NCBI RefSeq assembly: GCF_006351005.1 | Contig: NZ_VENP01000009.1 | Location: 1 to 64,000 of the forward strand | Direction: 5' to 3' | Source of the DNA: Miniimonas arenae | GTDB taxonomy: Bacteria > Actinomycetota > Actinomycetes > Actinomycetales > Beutenbergiaceae | DNA: 64,000 nucleotides | In this document: piece after piece, positions 41,091 to 52,300 of the stretch | Position numbering within the stretch: the stretch's first letter is position 1 | Layout of the letters: each line of letters opens with the position of its first letter | The notes under the pieces: model-generated | The model's database searches: none | What the model saw: the letters and a program-made list of their open reading frames with translations, nothing else | Told to the model about the DNA's origin: nothing | Made by a program: the position numbers and the translations under genes

Positions 41091-42107
41091 ATGAGCGCAC
41101 AGCAGCCCCTGCGCTGGGGCATCCTCGGGCCGGGGCGGATCGCGACCAACGTGGCGAAGGACTTCCGGCACGTGGCCGACGGCGTGCTCGCCGCCGTCGC
41201 GAGCCGCAGCCTCGAGCGGGCGCAGTCCTTCACCGCCGAGCACGCCCCCGACGCGACGGCGTACGGCTCCTACGGCGAGCTGCTCGCCGACCCGGACGTC
41301 GACGCCGTCTACCTCGCCACCCCGCACGCGCAGCACGCCGCACAGGCGATCGCGACGATCCGGGCGCGCAAGGCGGTGCTCGTCGAGAAGGCGTTCACGG
41401 CCACGTTCCCGGGCGCCGAGCGGGTGGTCGCCGAGGCCCGCGCGAGCGAGGTGTTCGCGATGGAGGCCGTGTGGACGAGGTTCCTGCCCGCCGTCGTGCG
41501 TGCCCGCGAGCTCATCGCCGACGGCGCGATCGGCGAGGTCCGCGCCGTCGCCGCCGACCTCGGCGTGCGCCGCGAGTTCCACCCCGACGACCGGCTGTTC
41601 GACCTCGCACTCGGCGGCGGGACGCTGCTCGACCTCGGCGTCTACGTGGTCAACGTCGCGCAGATGGTGCTCGGGGAGCCGCAGGAGGTGGTCGCGCGGG
41701 GATCGCTGCTGCCCACCGGGGTCGACGCCGAGGCCGGCCTGCTCGTCGACTTCGGCGAGGGCCGCACCGCCACGCTGCAGACGTCGTTCCGCGCGCCCAC
41801 GCCCGGCGACGCCCGGATCTACGGCACGGACGGCTGGCTCGACCTGCCGCCGCGGTTCCACCACCCCGACCGCCTCGTGCTGCACCGGTACGGGCAGGAC
41901 GCCGAGGAGATCGGCGCGCCGCACCGGGGCGCGGGCTACTCCTACGAGTTCGACGAGGTCGCGCGCTGCGTGCGCGCGGGACGCACCGAGTCCGCGGTCA
42001 TGCCGCTCGCCGACACGCTCGCCGTGGCCCGGGTGCTCGGCTCCGCGGCCGAGCAGCTCGGCGTCGCGCTGACCGATGACCCGGACGCCGGCGTGGAGTC
42101 GGACTGA
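41091..42107 (+). CDS. Gfo/Idh/MocA-family oxidoreductase
   Basis: NAD(P)-dependent sugar or polyol dehydrogenase family. The 338-residue protein has the Rossmann motif WGILGPGRIATNVA, DVDAVYLATPHAQHAAQAI, the conserved E-K-x motif as VLVEKAFTATF, and AMEAVWTRFLPAV, then the C-terminal alpha/beta domain with GGTLLDLGVYVVNVAQMVLG. This resembles the trans-1,2-dihydrobenzene-diol dehydrogenase/1,5-anhydrofructose reductase branch, but the substrate is unknown. ATG 41091 follows GGCAGG. The stop lies one base before the ATG of the DNA ligase, so the two are probably co-transcribed. Confidence 0.87.
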   Translation: MSAQQPLRWGILGPGRIATNVAKDFRHVADGVLAAVASRSLERAQSFTAEHAPDATAYGSYGELLADPDVDAVYLATPHAQHAAQAIATIRARKAVLVEKAFTATFPGAERVVAEARASEVFAMEAVWTRFLPAVVRARELIADGAIGEVRAVAADLGVRREFHPDDRLFDLALGGGTLLDLGVYVVNVAQMVLGEPQEVVARGSLLPTGVDAEAGLLVDFGEGRTATLQTSFRAPTPGDARIYGTDGWLDLPPRFHHPDRLVLHRYGQDAEEIGAPHRGAGYSYEFDEVARCVRAGRTESAVMPLADTLAVARVLGSAAEQLGVALTDDPDAGVESD

Positions 42108-42108
42108 C

Positions 42109-43335
42109 ATGGTGCTGCCGCTGTCCCCGCCGATCGCGCCGATGCTCGCGCGGTCCGTCCCCGAGGTGCCCGACGCCGACGCCGCGGGCGGGCCCTGGTC
42201 CTACGAGCCGAAGTGGGACGGGTTCCGCGCGATCGTGCTCGTGGACGCCGCGTCCAGCGGCGCCGACGGCGGGTCCGAGGGATCCGACGCGGCGTCCGAC
42301 GGCGTGGAGATCCTCTCCCGCAGCGGCCGCTCCATGACGCGGTACTTCCCCGACGTCGTCGCCGCCGTCCGCGCCGAGCTCCCGGCACGCGTCGTGGTCG
42401 ACGGCGAGATCGTGCTCGCGCGCGGTTCGCGCCTGGACTTCGAGCTGCTCGGGCAGCGCATCCACCCGGCCGCGTCACGCGTCCGGATGCTCGCGGAGCA
42501 CGCCCCGGCGATGCTCGTCGTCTTCGACGTGCTCGCGCTGGGCGACGAGGCGCTCGTGGACCGTCCGCTGCGCGAGCGGCTCGACGTGCTCGACGGCCTG
42601 CGCCTCACCGGGCCGCGGGTGCACGCGACGCCGCGCACCACCGACGCCGACGTCGCGCGGCGCTGGTTCGCCGAGTTCGAGGGCGCGGGCCTGGACGGCG
42701 TGGTCGCCAAGCCGCTCGGGGAGCCCTACGCCCCGGGCAAGCGCACGATGCTCAAGATCAAGCACGCGCGCACCGCCGACGTCGTGCTCGCGGGCTACCG
42801 CGAGCACAAGGACTCCACCCCCGAGCGCCCGCTCGTGGGCTCGCTGCTGCTCGGGCTGTACGACGGCGAGCACAGCGGTGAGCACGACGGCGGCGGCAGT
42901 CGGTCCGACGGCGACGCGGGCGGCCCCCTGTGCTTCGTCGGGGTGTCGGCGTCGTTCCCGATGGCGCGACGTGCGGCGCTCGTCGAGGAGCTCGCCCCCC
43001 TCGTGGTCCACGCCGACGACGAGGCCGGTCTCGCGGCGCACCCCTGGGGCGACTGGGCCGACCCCGCCGCGCAGGCCGAGGGCCGCAGGCCGGGCGCGCA
43101 GTCGCGCTGGTCCGGCACGAAGGACCTGTCGTTCATCCCGCTGCGCCCGGAGCGCGTGCTCGAGGTGTCCTACGACCACATGGAGGGCAGCCGGTTCCGG
43201 CACACCACCCAGCTGCTGCGCTGGCGGCCCGACCGGGAGCCGTCCTCGTGCACCTACGCCCAGCTGGAGGAGGTCGTCGGGTACGACCTGGCCACTCTCC
43301 TGCCCGGCGGCCCGACCGCGGATCTGCCCGGCTGA
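42109..43335 (+). CDS. ATP-dependent DNA ligase (LigC/LigD-ligase type)
   Basis: Seals nicks using ATP, typically in repair or end joining. The 408-residue protein has the adenylation motif EPKWDGFRA with the nucleophilic Lys near residue 35, GVEILSRSGRS (motif Ia), VVDGEIVL (motif III), FDVLAL, GLDGVVAKPLGEPY (motif IV) and TMLKIKHARTADVVLAGY (motif V), followed by an OB-fold domain ending near SRFRHTTQLLRWRPD. No polymerase or nuclease domain is attached, unlike full LigD. An acidic Gly/Ser insert (GEHSGEHDGGGSRSDGD) interrupts the OB fold. ATG 42109 lies two bases after the upstream TGA. Confidence 0.9.
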   Translation: MVLPLSPPIAPMLARSVPEVPDADAAGGPWSYEPKWDGFRAIVLVDAASSGADGGSEGSDAASDGVEILSRSGRSMTRYFPDVVAAVRAELPARVVVDGEIVLARGSRLDFELLGQRIHPAASRVRMLAEHAPAMLVVFDVLALGDEALVDRPLRERLDVLDGLRLTGPRVHATPRTTDADVARRWFAEFEGAGLDGVVAKPLGEPYAPGKRTMLKIKHARTADVVLAGYREHKDSTPERPLVGSLLLGLYDGEHSGEHDGGGSRSDGDAGGPLCFVGVSASFPMARRAALVEELAPLVVHADDEAGLAAHPWGDWADPAAQAEGRRPGAQSRWSGTKDLSFIPLRPERVLEVSYDHMEGSRFRHTTQLLRWRPDREPSSCTYAQLEEVVGYDLATLLPGGPTADLPG

Positions 43336-43431
43336 CCGTCCCCGGGCGTCGCCCGTGCCCGGCTCCGACACGTCCTCGCGACGGCCCGTGTCGCGGCGAA
43401 GGCCCGACCTCGGGCCCGGGATGGCGCGGGT

Positions 43432-43442
43432 TACGATTCACC
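43432..43442 (+). promoter_or_regulatory. leaderless -10 box of the secretion-like operon
   Basis: TACGAT (43432-43437) ends five bases before the GTG at 43443 with no ribosome binding site between. It heads a run of coupled genes that continues to 57408. Confidence 0.5.
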
Positions 43443-44945
43443 GTGCGGTACCTGCAGGGGAGCGGCTTCGTGGTCGCGCGGGGGGGCGTGGTCGCCCTCC
43501 TGACTCCGCGCGCCCCCGAGGAGCTCGTCGCCGAGATCTGGGACCTCGCGGCCTCCGCCACCCGTCACACCGGCGTCCTCGGCGCGATTCTCGCCCGCGG
43601 CTTCGTCGCGGTCGGTGACTTCGCCGTCGCTGTCGCGCACGGTGACCAGCGCACGCTCGTCCTGCGCGGCGACGTCGGCGCCGTCGTGGGCGACGGCGAG
43701 GACATGGTCACGCTGACCGGTCGCGGGACCGACACCTGGCTCGAGCGGCAGGTCCCCGTGCACGCGACGGTGACGTTGTACGGCGGTTCGGCGCCGGCCG
43801 CGGGGGCCGGCCTGCCGCTCGTGGCGGGCGTCGTCCGCGCCCAGGGCGCGATGCTCGGACCGGCTGCCGGTGACGGCCCGACTCCGTCCGCGGCGGGGCG
43901 GGAGGCCGCCGAGGTGGCGTCCCTCGCGCCGGGGCACGGCTCGCCGTCGGTCTTCGCGCCGGGGCCCGCACCGCTGTCCACGCCCGCGCCGGTCCGCGTG
44001 CCGCACGCGCCGGCCGCCGCGTCCGATTCCGAGCTCGATGCGAGCCGTCGCCGGGAGCCGCAGGTCACGCCGGAGGCGGCGACCGACCCGTCACCCGCCG
44101 TCGCCCCTGCCGCGACCGGCGACGGCGACCTCGTCGACCGTGACCAGCACGGTCGGCCCGACCGCACAGGCGGGCGTCCGCCGGTCCCGCGACCGGACGG
44201 CCGGATCGCCGGCTCGTGGCGCAGCAAGCGGGCCGGCGCGCTGGACGGTGCGGCGACGGGCTCTGGAGCCGGCGCTGAGGCCGGCCCCGTGACGGGCCCC
44301 GAGGGCCGACGGTCGCAGCGGGCCCCGAGCACCGACGGGCTCCCCCTGGTCCTCACCGCCCAGGGTGCGGCAGGCGCCGCCGACGCCGCGGGCGCCATGC
44401 CGGGGACCCGGGTCGCGACGGCGGTGACCCGAGCCGAGCAGTCCGGGCAGCCCGAGCAGATCGGGCAGTCAGGGCAGGCTGGGCACCCCGCCTCGCCCTT
44501 CGCGGCGCCGGCGCCCGGCGCCGAGGAGGGCCCCGACGACGACACGCTGCTCGCCGCCGGCCTGCCCGCGCTCGCCTACGACCCGGCCTCGCTCGCGCCC
44601 CGCCAGTTCGCACTGCGCCTGGTGACCGGCGAGCGCGTCCCGCTGGACCGGTCGGTGCTCGTGGGCCGGGCGCCTCACCACGCCGCGACCGGTCCTGGCC
44701 GGACCCCGCCGCGCCTGCTCGTCGTGCCCAGCCCGAACGGCGACATCTCGCGCACCCACGCCCGGGTCGAGGTCGTCGACGGGAACGTCCTCGTGACCGA
44801 CCTGGAGTCGACGAACGGCCTGCAGGTCAAGCACCGCTACCGCCCGCCCGTGCGCCCGCGCCCCGGCGTCCCGACCACCGTGGACGTCGGCAGCGTGATC
44901 GACCTCGGGGACGGGGTGCACCTGACCGTCGAGGTGCAGGCATGA
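43443..44945 (+). CDS. FHA-domain protein
   Basis: Phosphothreonine-binding protein, probably a target or scaffold for the adjacent kinase. The 500-residue protein has a folded N-terminal domain (residues 1-120, with RYLQGSGFVVARGGVVALL and GDFAVAVAHGDQRTLVLRG) followed by about 270 residues of low-complexity linker rich in Pro, Ala and Gly. The C-terminal FHA domain (about 404-500) shows SVLVGRAPHH, DISRTHARVEVVDGNVLVTDLESTNG, with the conserved Gly-Arg, Ser, His and Asn-Gly. Start GTG 43443 fits a leaderless promoter. The stop overlaps the kinase ATG by four bases. Confidence 0.85.
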   Translation: MRYLQGSGFVVARGGVVALLTPRAPEELVAEIWDLAASATRHTGVLGAILARGFVAVGDFAVAVAHGDQRTLVLRGDVGAVVGDGEDMVTLTGRGTDTWLERQVPVHATVTLYGGSAPAAGAGLPLVAGVVRAQGAMLGPAAGDGPTPSAAGREAAEVASLAPGHGSPSVFAPGPAPLSTPAPVRVPHAPAAASDSELDASRRREPQVTPEAATDPSPAVAPAATGDGDLVDRDQHGRPDRTGGRPPVPRPDGRIAGSWRSKRAGALDGAATGSGAGAEAGPVTGPEGRRSQRAPSTDGLPLVLTAQGAAGAADAAGAMPGTRVATAVTRAEQSGQPEQIGQSGQAGHPASPFAAPAPGAEEGPDDDTLLAAGLPALAYDPASLAPRQFALRLVTGERVPLDRSVLVGRAPHHAATGPGRTPPRLLVVPSPNGDISRTHARVEVVDGNVLVTDLESTNGLQVKHRYRPPVRPRPGVPTTVDVGSVIDLGDGVHLTVEVQA

Positions 44946-46390
44946 CGGCCCGCACGTCGGGCCCGCCGGCGATCGACGGGTACACCCCGATGGCGCTCGT
45001 GGGCCACGGCGGGCACGCCGACGTCTACACCTACCAGCAGCGCTCGCCCCGCCGCGTCGTCGCCGTCAAGGTCCTCGCCGCACCCGAGGGCGGGGCCGAC
45101 ACCGAGGCGCTCTCCGCCGCGCTCGAGGCCGAGGCCGACTACCTCGCCGAGCTCTCGCGCCACCCCTCGATCGTCACCGTGCACTCGGCCGGGGTCTCCG
45201 CCGACGGGCGGCCCTACATCGTCATGGAGTACTGCGCGCGGCCGGGCCTCGGCTCGGTGTACCGCCGCCAGCGACTCGGCGTGCCCGAGGTGCTGCGGAT
45301 CGGCATCCGGCTCGCGTCGGCCGTGGAGACCGCGCACCGCGCGGGCGTGCTGCACCGCGACATCAAGCCCGCCAACGTGCTCGTGACCGACTTCGGCTGG
45401 CCCGCGCTCGCGGACTTCGGGATCGCCGGCGCCGTCGGGGCGGGCTCGGCCGCGGGCGTCTCCGTGCCCTGGGCGGCGCCCGAGGTGCTCGTGCGCGGCA
45501 CCGCCGACGAGCGCTCGGACATCTACTCCCTCGGCGCGACGCTCTACGCCCTGCTCGCGCAGCGCTCGCCGTTCGAGGTGCCCGGCGCGGACAACGACCC
45601 GTACGAGCTCATGGCGCGCATCGAGCGCGGCAACCCGCCGCCGGTCGGCCGACCCGACGTGCCGCAGAGCCTCGAGTCGGTGCTGCACCGCGCGCTCGGC
45701 CCCGCGGCCGCGCGCTACCGCTCGGCCGCGGACCTCGGTCGTGCGCTGCAGCAGGTCGAGCTCGAGCTGTCGCTGCCCGTGACCGAGCTCGACCTGCCCG
45801 AGGTCCCCCAGCGCGGCGCCGCCTGGGTCGACCAGACCGGCACCTCGATCAACCCCGGCGAGGCGGCCCGGCAGGCCGGGCCGCTGCAGCCCTGGGACCC
45901 CACCCGGGTCCGGCCGATCGAGATCGCGGACGTCCCGGAGGCGGACCCGCGCGGAGGCCACGGCGACGGACGCGGCGCGGGGGAGGGCCGAAGCGCCCGG
46001 GTGATGCTCGCCGTCGTGCTCGTGCTGGTCGGCACCGTGGCCGCGGTGTGGCTGCTCTCCCGGCTGGGCTCCAGAGCCGACCCCACGCCCACGGCCCAGG
46101 CGACGTCCACGCTCGCGCTCGGCACCACCGCGCCGACGCCCACCGACCTCACGGCCACCCGGGTGCCCGGCGGCGTCGAGGTGACGTGGGTGAACCCCTC
46201 GCCGCGCACGGGCGACACCTACGCGTGGTCGCTCAGCGGCCCCGGCACCACCGGCGAGCGCACGATCGTCACGGAGCCGCGCGCCCTCGTGCCCGCCGAG
46301 GCGAGTGCCCCGGTGTGCGTCGACGTCGTGATCGTGCGCGCGGACGGCGCCGCCTCGATGAACCCGGGGAACGTCTGTGTCCAGGACTGA
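44942..46390 (+). CDS. membrane Ser/Thr protein kinase with extracellular FnIII-like domain
   Basis: Bacterial Hanks-type kinase. The 482-residue protein has the glycine loop VGHGGHADVY, the Lys in VVAVKVL, HRDIKPANVL with the catalytic Asp, ADFGIAG, and AAPEVLVRG, ending the kinase domain near residue 275. A juxtamembrane linker leads to one helix (VMLAVVLVLVGTVAAVWLLSRLG, about 353-376), then a 100-residue extracellular part whose LTATRVPGGVEVTWVNPSP looks like an FnIII domain. There are no PASTA repeats. It overlaps the FHA gene upstream and the giant surface protein downstream, which also ends in FnIII domains, hinting at extracellular contact. Confidence 0.9.
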   Translation: MTARTSGPPAIDGYTPMALVGHGGHADVYTYQQRSPRRVVAVKVLAAPEGGADTEALSAALEAEADYLAELSRHPSIVTVHSAGVSADGRPYIVMEYCARPGLGSVYRRQRLGVPEVLRIGIRLASAVETAHRAGVLHRDIKPANVLVTDFGWPALADFGIAGAVGAGSAAGVSVPWAAPEVLVRGTADERSDIYSLGATLYALLAQRSPFEVPGADNDPYELMARIERGNPPPVGRPDVPQSLESVLHRALGPAAARYRSAADLGRALQQVELELSLPVTELDLPEVPQRGAAWVDQTGTSINPGEAARQAGPLQPWDPTRVRPIEIADVPEADPRGGHGDGRGAGEGRSARVMLAVVLVLVGTVAAVWLLSRLGSRADPTPTAQATSTLALGTTAPTPTDLTATRVPGGVEVTWVNPSPRTGDTYAWSLSGPGTTGERTIVTEPRALVPAEASAPVCVDVVIVRADGAASMNPGNVCVQD

Positions 46391-49300
46391 CGCCGCGCAC
46401 GGGACGCCGGGACGCGGCCCGCTGGCCCGGTGGTGGGACGCCGTGCGCCCGCGGGGCGGCCGGTCGGGCGGCCGGGCCGACGCGGGGCGCGACGCCCGTG
46501 CGGGCCAGGGCCGGGGACGGGCCGGCAACCGTGGTCAGCACCGCGGTGGCAGCGGGCCTGTCGACCCGCGCGCCGCGCGGCGCACCGCGGCCGTGGCGGT
46601 GCCGGTGCTGCTCGCCGTCGGCGCGCTCGCCTACCCCGGCCTCACGACCACCCAGGTGCAGGTGGACGACGGCGGGGTGTGGGTCACGAACGGCAGCCGG
46701 CTCGTCCTCGGCCGGTACAACGTCACGATCGACTCCCTCACCGGCGGCCTGCTCGCCACCAGCCCGCGCCTGGACGTGCTGCAGCAGGGCACCGACGTGC
46801 TGCTCCTCGAGCCCGGTCGGATCAGCGTCGTGGACCCCACGATGGTCGTGACCACCTCGCGCGTCGACGTGCCGCCCGACGCCGAGGTCGACCTGCAGGA
46901 CCGCACGGTCCTGGTCACCGACCCCTCCACCGGCAACGCGTGGCTGCGTCCGCTGGAGACGCTCGCGACGCTCCGGGTCGACGCCGACGAGCCCGACCTC
47001 ACCGTCGGGCTCGGCGGCGCCGTGGCGCTCGGTGTCGACGGCGTGGCGCGCGGCCTCACGGCCGACGGCGAGGAGGTCGAGGCGCACGTCGACGGCGAGG
47101 AGGTCGTCACCAGCCACGTCCGGGACCGTGACCGGGCCCCCGGTGGGTCGTGGAGCACCGCGACCGTCGTGGGGGAGGACCTCGTCGCGACCGACGGCGC
47201 CGTGCTGTCCACGCCGGACGGCGCCGTCCCGGTGCCGGCGGCGGGCGTGCTCCAGCGCTCCGGCGACGCGGCCGACGTCGTCGCGCTCGCCACCCGCACG
47301 TCCCTCGTCCAGGTGGACCTCTCCGGCGGGGACGTCACCGAGACCCCGACCGGCGGCTCCGGCACGCCCGCCGTCCCGGTGCGGGTGGGTGCGTGCCTGC
47401 ACGCGGCGTGGGCGTCCGCGACCGGGAGCTACGCCGTCGACTGCGGCGACGGACCCGCGGTGAGCGACCTGGACGGGATGGACCCGCAGGTCGCGCCCGT
47501 GTTCCGGGTCAACCGCGGTCGCGTCGTGCTCAACGACGCGACCGGCGGCTTCCTCTGGGTCCCGCAGGAGTCGTCCGAGCGGCGCGAGCCCGCGTGGGAC
47601 ACCGTGCTCGACTCCGACTCCGGGCAGGTGAACGAGGAGCAGGAGCAGGTCGTCACGAACGAGCGCACCGCCTGCACCGAGGAGGAGTCCGACCCGCTCG
47701 CGACCGCCGACCAGTTCGGCGTGCGGGCCGGCGCCACCGCGATCCTGCCGGTGCTGGACAACGACTCCTCGCGCGCGTGCGGCGTGCTCGCCGTCGCGAG
47801 CCTCACGGTGCTGCCCGAGGACTTCGGCACCGTCGTGCCCGTGTACGACGGCCGGGCCCTTCAGGTCACCCTCGCGCCCGGCGCGACCGGGCAGCAGACC
47901 TTCCGCTACACCGTGAGCGACGGCCGCGCCACGACCACGCCCGCCGAGGCGGAAGTCACCGTGACCGTCCGCGGGCCCGACGAGCAGGGCGCGCCCGTCC
48001 AGGTGCGCACCGAGACGCTCACCGTGGAGCAGGGCGGCGAGGCGCGCTACGACCTGCTCGGTGACCTCCTCGACCCGGACGGCGACGACCTGCAGCTCCT
48101 GAGCGCGACGTCCGACGGCGACGCGAACGTCTCGATCGACCCCGACGGTCTGCTCACGGTGCGCCCCCAGGGCTCGGCCCTCGGTCGCCAGACGGTGACC
48201 GCGATGGTCAGCGACGGCGCGACGCCCGTCGAGGCGACGCTCGCCGTCGACGTCGTCGCCGCCGCGTCCGCGCCCCCGCGCCTCGGCCCGGTGCACGCCG
48301 CCACCGTGGCGGGCACCCCAGTCACGCTCGACCCGCTCGGGGCCGTGCTGTCGCGCGGTGCCGAGCCCGCGCGGCTCGCGAGCGTGGGCACGACGGCGGG
48401 CCTCACCGTCGACGCCGACCTCGCCGCGGGCACGTTCACCGTGACGGCGCAGGCGCCCGGCAGCTACGTCGTGCCGTTCGTCGTGGTCTCCGCCGGCCAG
48501 GAGGCGCGCGGGCTCGCGCGGATCGACGTCGTCGCGCAGGAGGACGCGCCGTCGGCCCTCGTCGCGACCCGCGACGTGCTCTACCTGCCGGCCACCGGCG
48601 AGGGCACGCTCGACCCGCTCGCCAACGACGTGCTGCCACCCGGCGTCCCCGGGTTCGTCCTCGACGTCACCGGCCCGTCCGACGGCGTGGTCGAGGCCTC
48701 CGTGCACGACCACCAGCTCGTCACGGTGCGCCGGATGCGGTCCTTCGACAAGCCGGTCGAGCTCACCTACACCCTGACCGACGGGGTGACGGCGACGACG
48801 GGGACGATCGCCGTCGTGCCCCTCCCGGCGCCTGCCCAGGTCGGGCCGCCCGTGGTTGACGACACCGCCGCGGACGTGCGCACCGGCGGCGTGGTCACGC
48901 TGCGCGTGCTCGACGGCGCCCGCGACCCCGACGGGGAGGCGCTCAGTCTCGTGCCGCAGATCGTCGAGCAGCCGGCGGCGGGCACGCTCTACGTGACGGG
49001 CGACGTCGTGCGCTACCAGGCGCCGGAGGAGCCCGGCACCTACCAGGGCAAGGTCGAGGTCGTCGACGCGAGCGGCAACCGGGTCGGTGCGCGCGTGCAG
49101 CTCTCGGTGCACGGGGCGGACGCCGACGCCAAGGCGCCCGCGCGTCCGCGCGACCTCGAGGTGCGGGTGTTCGCGGGCGAGAGCGTGCGCATCGACGTGC
49201 CGCTCGTGGGGATTGACGAGGACGGCGACGGCGTGATGCTGCAGGGTCCGGCGACGGCGCCGACGCTCGGGCGGATTACCGACGTCGGCAGCACCTGGCT

Positions 49301-52300
49301 GGAGTACGAGGCGCTGCCGGGGGAGACGGGCACCGACACGTTCCAGTACGCCGTCGAGGACTGGACCGGGCAGCGCGCCCGGGCGCAGATCCGGGTGGCC
49401 GTGGTGCCGCGGCCCGACCCGACGAACACCGTCACGGCCGTCGACGACCTCGTCTCGCTCCGCCCGGGCCAGACCGTGCGGGTCCCGGTGCTCGAGAACG
49501 ACTCCGACGCCTCGGGCGAGGCGCTCGTCCTGGGCGACGCCCTCGAGCCGGACGGGGACGGGATCACCGCGACGGTCCAGGACGGGGCGATCGACGTCGT
49601 CGCCGGCTCGGCCGAGGGGGTGGTCAACGTCCTGTACACCGTCACCACCGCGACCGGTGGCTTCGCGCAGGCGCTGCTCGTCGTCGAGGTCCGTGCTGAC
49701 GCGGCGCTCCTGCCGCCGGTCGCGGCCGACGTCGTGGTGCGACCCGCGGACACCATCGGCCTCACCGAGGCGGACGTCGACGTGCTGAGCGTGGCCCGCA
49801 ACCCCTCCGGCCCCGTCTCGGATCTCACCGTGTCGCTCCCGGCCGGGTACGACGGCGTCGCGCGGGTCGCCGGGAACGGCGACGTCGTCGTCACGCTGGG
49901 CCCGACGACGCGCACCGTGCCGTACCTGCTCACCAGCGCGAGCGCTCCGGACACCGCCGGCATCGCGTTCATCACGGTGCCCGCGCTCGGCGACTTCCCG
50001 CCGGTGCTGCGCTCGCGGGCGCCGGCGCTGTCGGTGGTGTCGGGGGAGACGCTGACGTTCGACCTGTCCGACCAGGTCCGCGTCGCGCCCGGCAAGGAGC
50101 CGCAGGTCGCCGACTCCACGACGGTGCAGGCCACCCGCGCCGAGCCGGGCGCGGCGCTGGTCGTCGACGCCGACACCCTCACGTTCACGCCCCAGGCGGG
50201 CTACGCGGGTCCGGCGTCCGTGTCGGCCGAGGTCGCGGACGGACCGCTGGACGATCCCACCACCCGCGTCTCGCTCCTCACGTTCCCCGTCACGGTGCTC
50301 GCGGCCGAGGCCTACCCGCCCACGTTCACCGCGACGACGCTCGAGGTGGGTGCCGGCGACGCGGCCGTCTCCGTCGACCTGCTCAACCTGACCTCCTCCG
50401 TCGCCGACGGCACGGGGACGCCGCAGCGCTACTCCTACGCGCTCGACGGCGAGACCCCGCTGGGCTTCGACGTCACCCTCACCGGGTCGCGCCTCACCGC
50501 CTCGGCCGCCGCCGACGCGCCGGTCGGCACGCGCGGCTCGGTCGGGCTGGCCGTCTCCTACGGCGGCAGCGAGCCCGTGCTGGCCCGGGTCGAGCTGCGG
50601 GTGGTGCCGACGCGGCATCCGCTGCCGCGCGTCCTGGACCGGTCCGTCCCGGACGCCCGGGCGGGCCAGTCGCGCTCGGTCGACGTGCTCGCCGGCGCCT
50701 ACAACCCCTTCCCCGAGACCCCGCTGCGCCTGGTCGGCGCGACCCTCGTCGCCGGGAGCGGCGACGTGGCCACGAGCGGGGAGTCCGTCGTCGTGACCCC
50801 CGAGGCCGGCCGCGCGCAGGTGATGACGATCCGCTTCCAGGCGATGGACGCGACGGGGGACGCGGCCCGGATCGCCGAGGGGACGCTCACGGTCACGGTG
50901 GTCGGCCCGCCCGACCCGCCGCCGGCTCCGAGCGCGGTGCCCGGCGACACGGTCGTGGACCTCACGTGGTCGCCGCCGGCCATGAACGGCTCGCCGATCT
51001 ACGAGTACCAGGTCACCACGCAGCCGGGCGGGACGGTCACCGCCTGCCCCAGCACGGTGTGCCAGATCACCGGGCTCGTCAACAACACCGACTACACCTT
51101 CACCGTGATCGCGCTCAACGAGGTCGGCGCGTCCCCGCCGGGGGCGCCGTCCGCCCCGGTGCGCCCCGACGTCATCCCGGACGCGCCCGCGTCGGTTCAG
51201 GTGGTGCGGGGCGACGGCGCGCTGACCGTGAGCTGGGCCGCCGCCGTCACGCGCGGGTCGCCGGTGAGCTCCTACGTGGTCCAGCTCGAGCCCGGCGGCA
51301 TCCGCGTCGAGGTGGCCGGCACCCTGCTCTCGCGCACGATCGACGGACTCGCCAACGGCACCGAGTACACCGCCACCGTGCAGGCCGTGAACGCCAAGGG
51401 CCCCGGGCCGGTGAGCGCGCCCGCTCGCGGGATCCCGGCCGGCGTGCCGCTCCCGCCCGGCCTGCCGACGGTGCCGAACGAGTACCGCCCGGACGGCAGC
51501 ACGGCGCTCCAGGCGTCGTGGCCGGCCGCGAACGGCAACGGCGACGCGGTCACGCTCTACGAGGTGGAGGTCACCGGACCCGGGGGCACGCAGAACGCGA
51601 CGGCGGCCTCGACGTCGTGGTCGATGGCCGGCGCCCAGCTCGGAGCGACCTACCAGATCCGGGTGCGCGCCCAGAACGGTGTGGGCTGGTCGGCGTGGGG
51701 TCCGCCGGCGACGGCGCGCGTGTGGACGGCGCCCGGCGCGCCCGGCGGCGTGCGGCTCGACGTCGGCGGCGGCGCCGAGCCCGGCCAGGGGTCGGTCACC
51801 GTCTCGTGGACCCCGCCCGGCGACGCCGGTGGCCAGGGCATCACGGTGGACCGCTACCGGCTCGACTGGGTCCAGTCGGGCGTCGCGCGCAGCACGGAGG
51901 TGGCCGGGACCTCGTACACGATCGGCTCCCTCGCGGGCGGGACGCAGGTCACCGCGTCGGTGACGGCGATCAGCTCGGTCGGTGCCACCGGGCCCGCGGC
52001 GAGCGCCGGCCCCGTCACGGCCGTGACCCGGCCGCAGGTCTACGAGCTGCGGGCGGAGCTCGGCTCGAACGGCCGGGTCACCGCGACCTGGCGGGTCAAC
52101 GACGGCGGGTCGGGGATCACGGGGACCGAGGTGCGCCTCGACGGCGACCGCGGCGTCGTCGGCGTCGGGGACCTCACGTGGACCTCGCTGCTGCCGCTCA
52201 CGCCCGGTGACCACGTGGTGCGCGTCGTCGTCGAGAACGCCCAGGGCGCCTCGGCGCCGGCCGAGGTCACCGTGCGCGTGCCGGAGCCGACGCCCGAGGC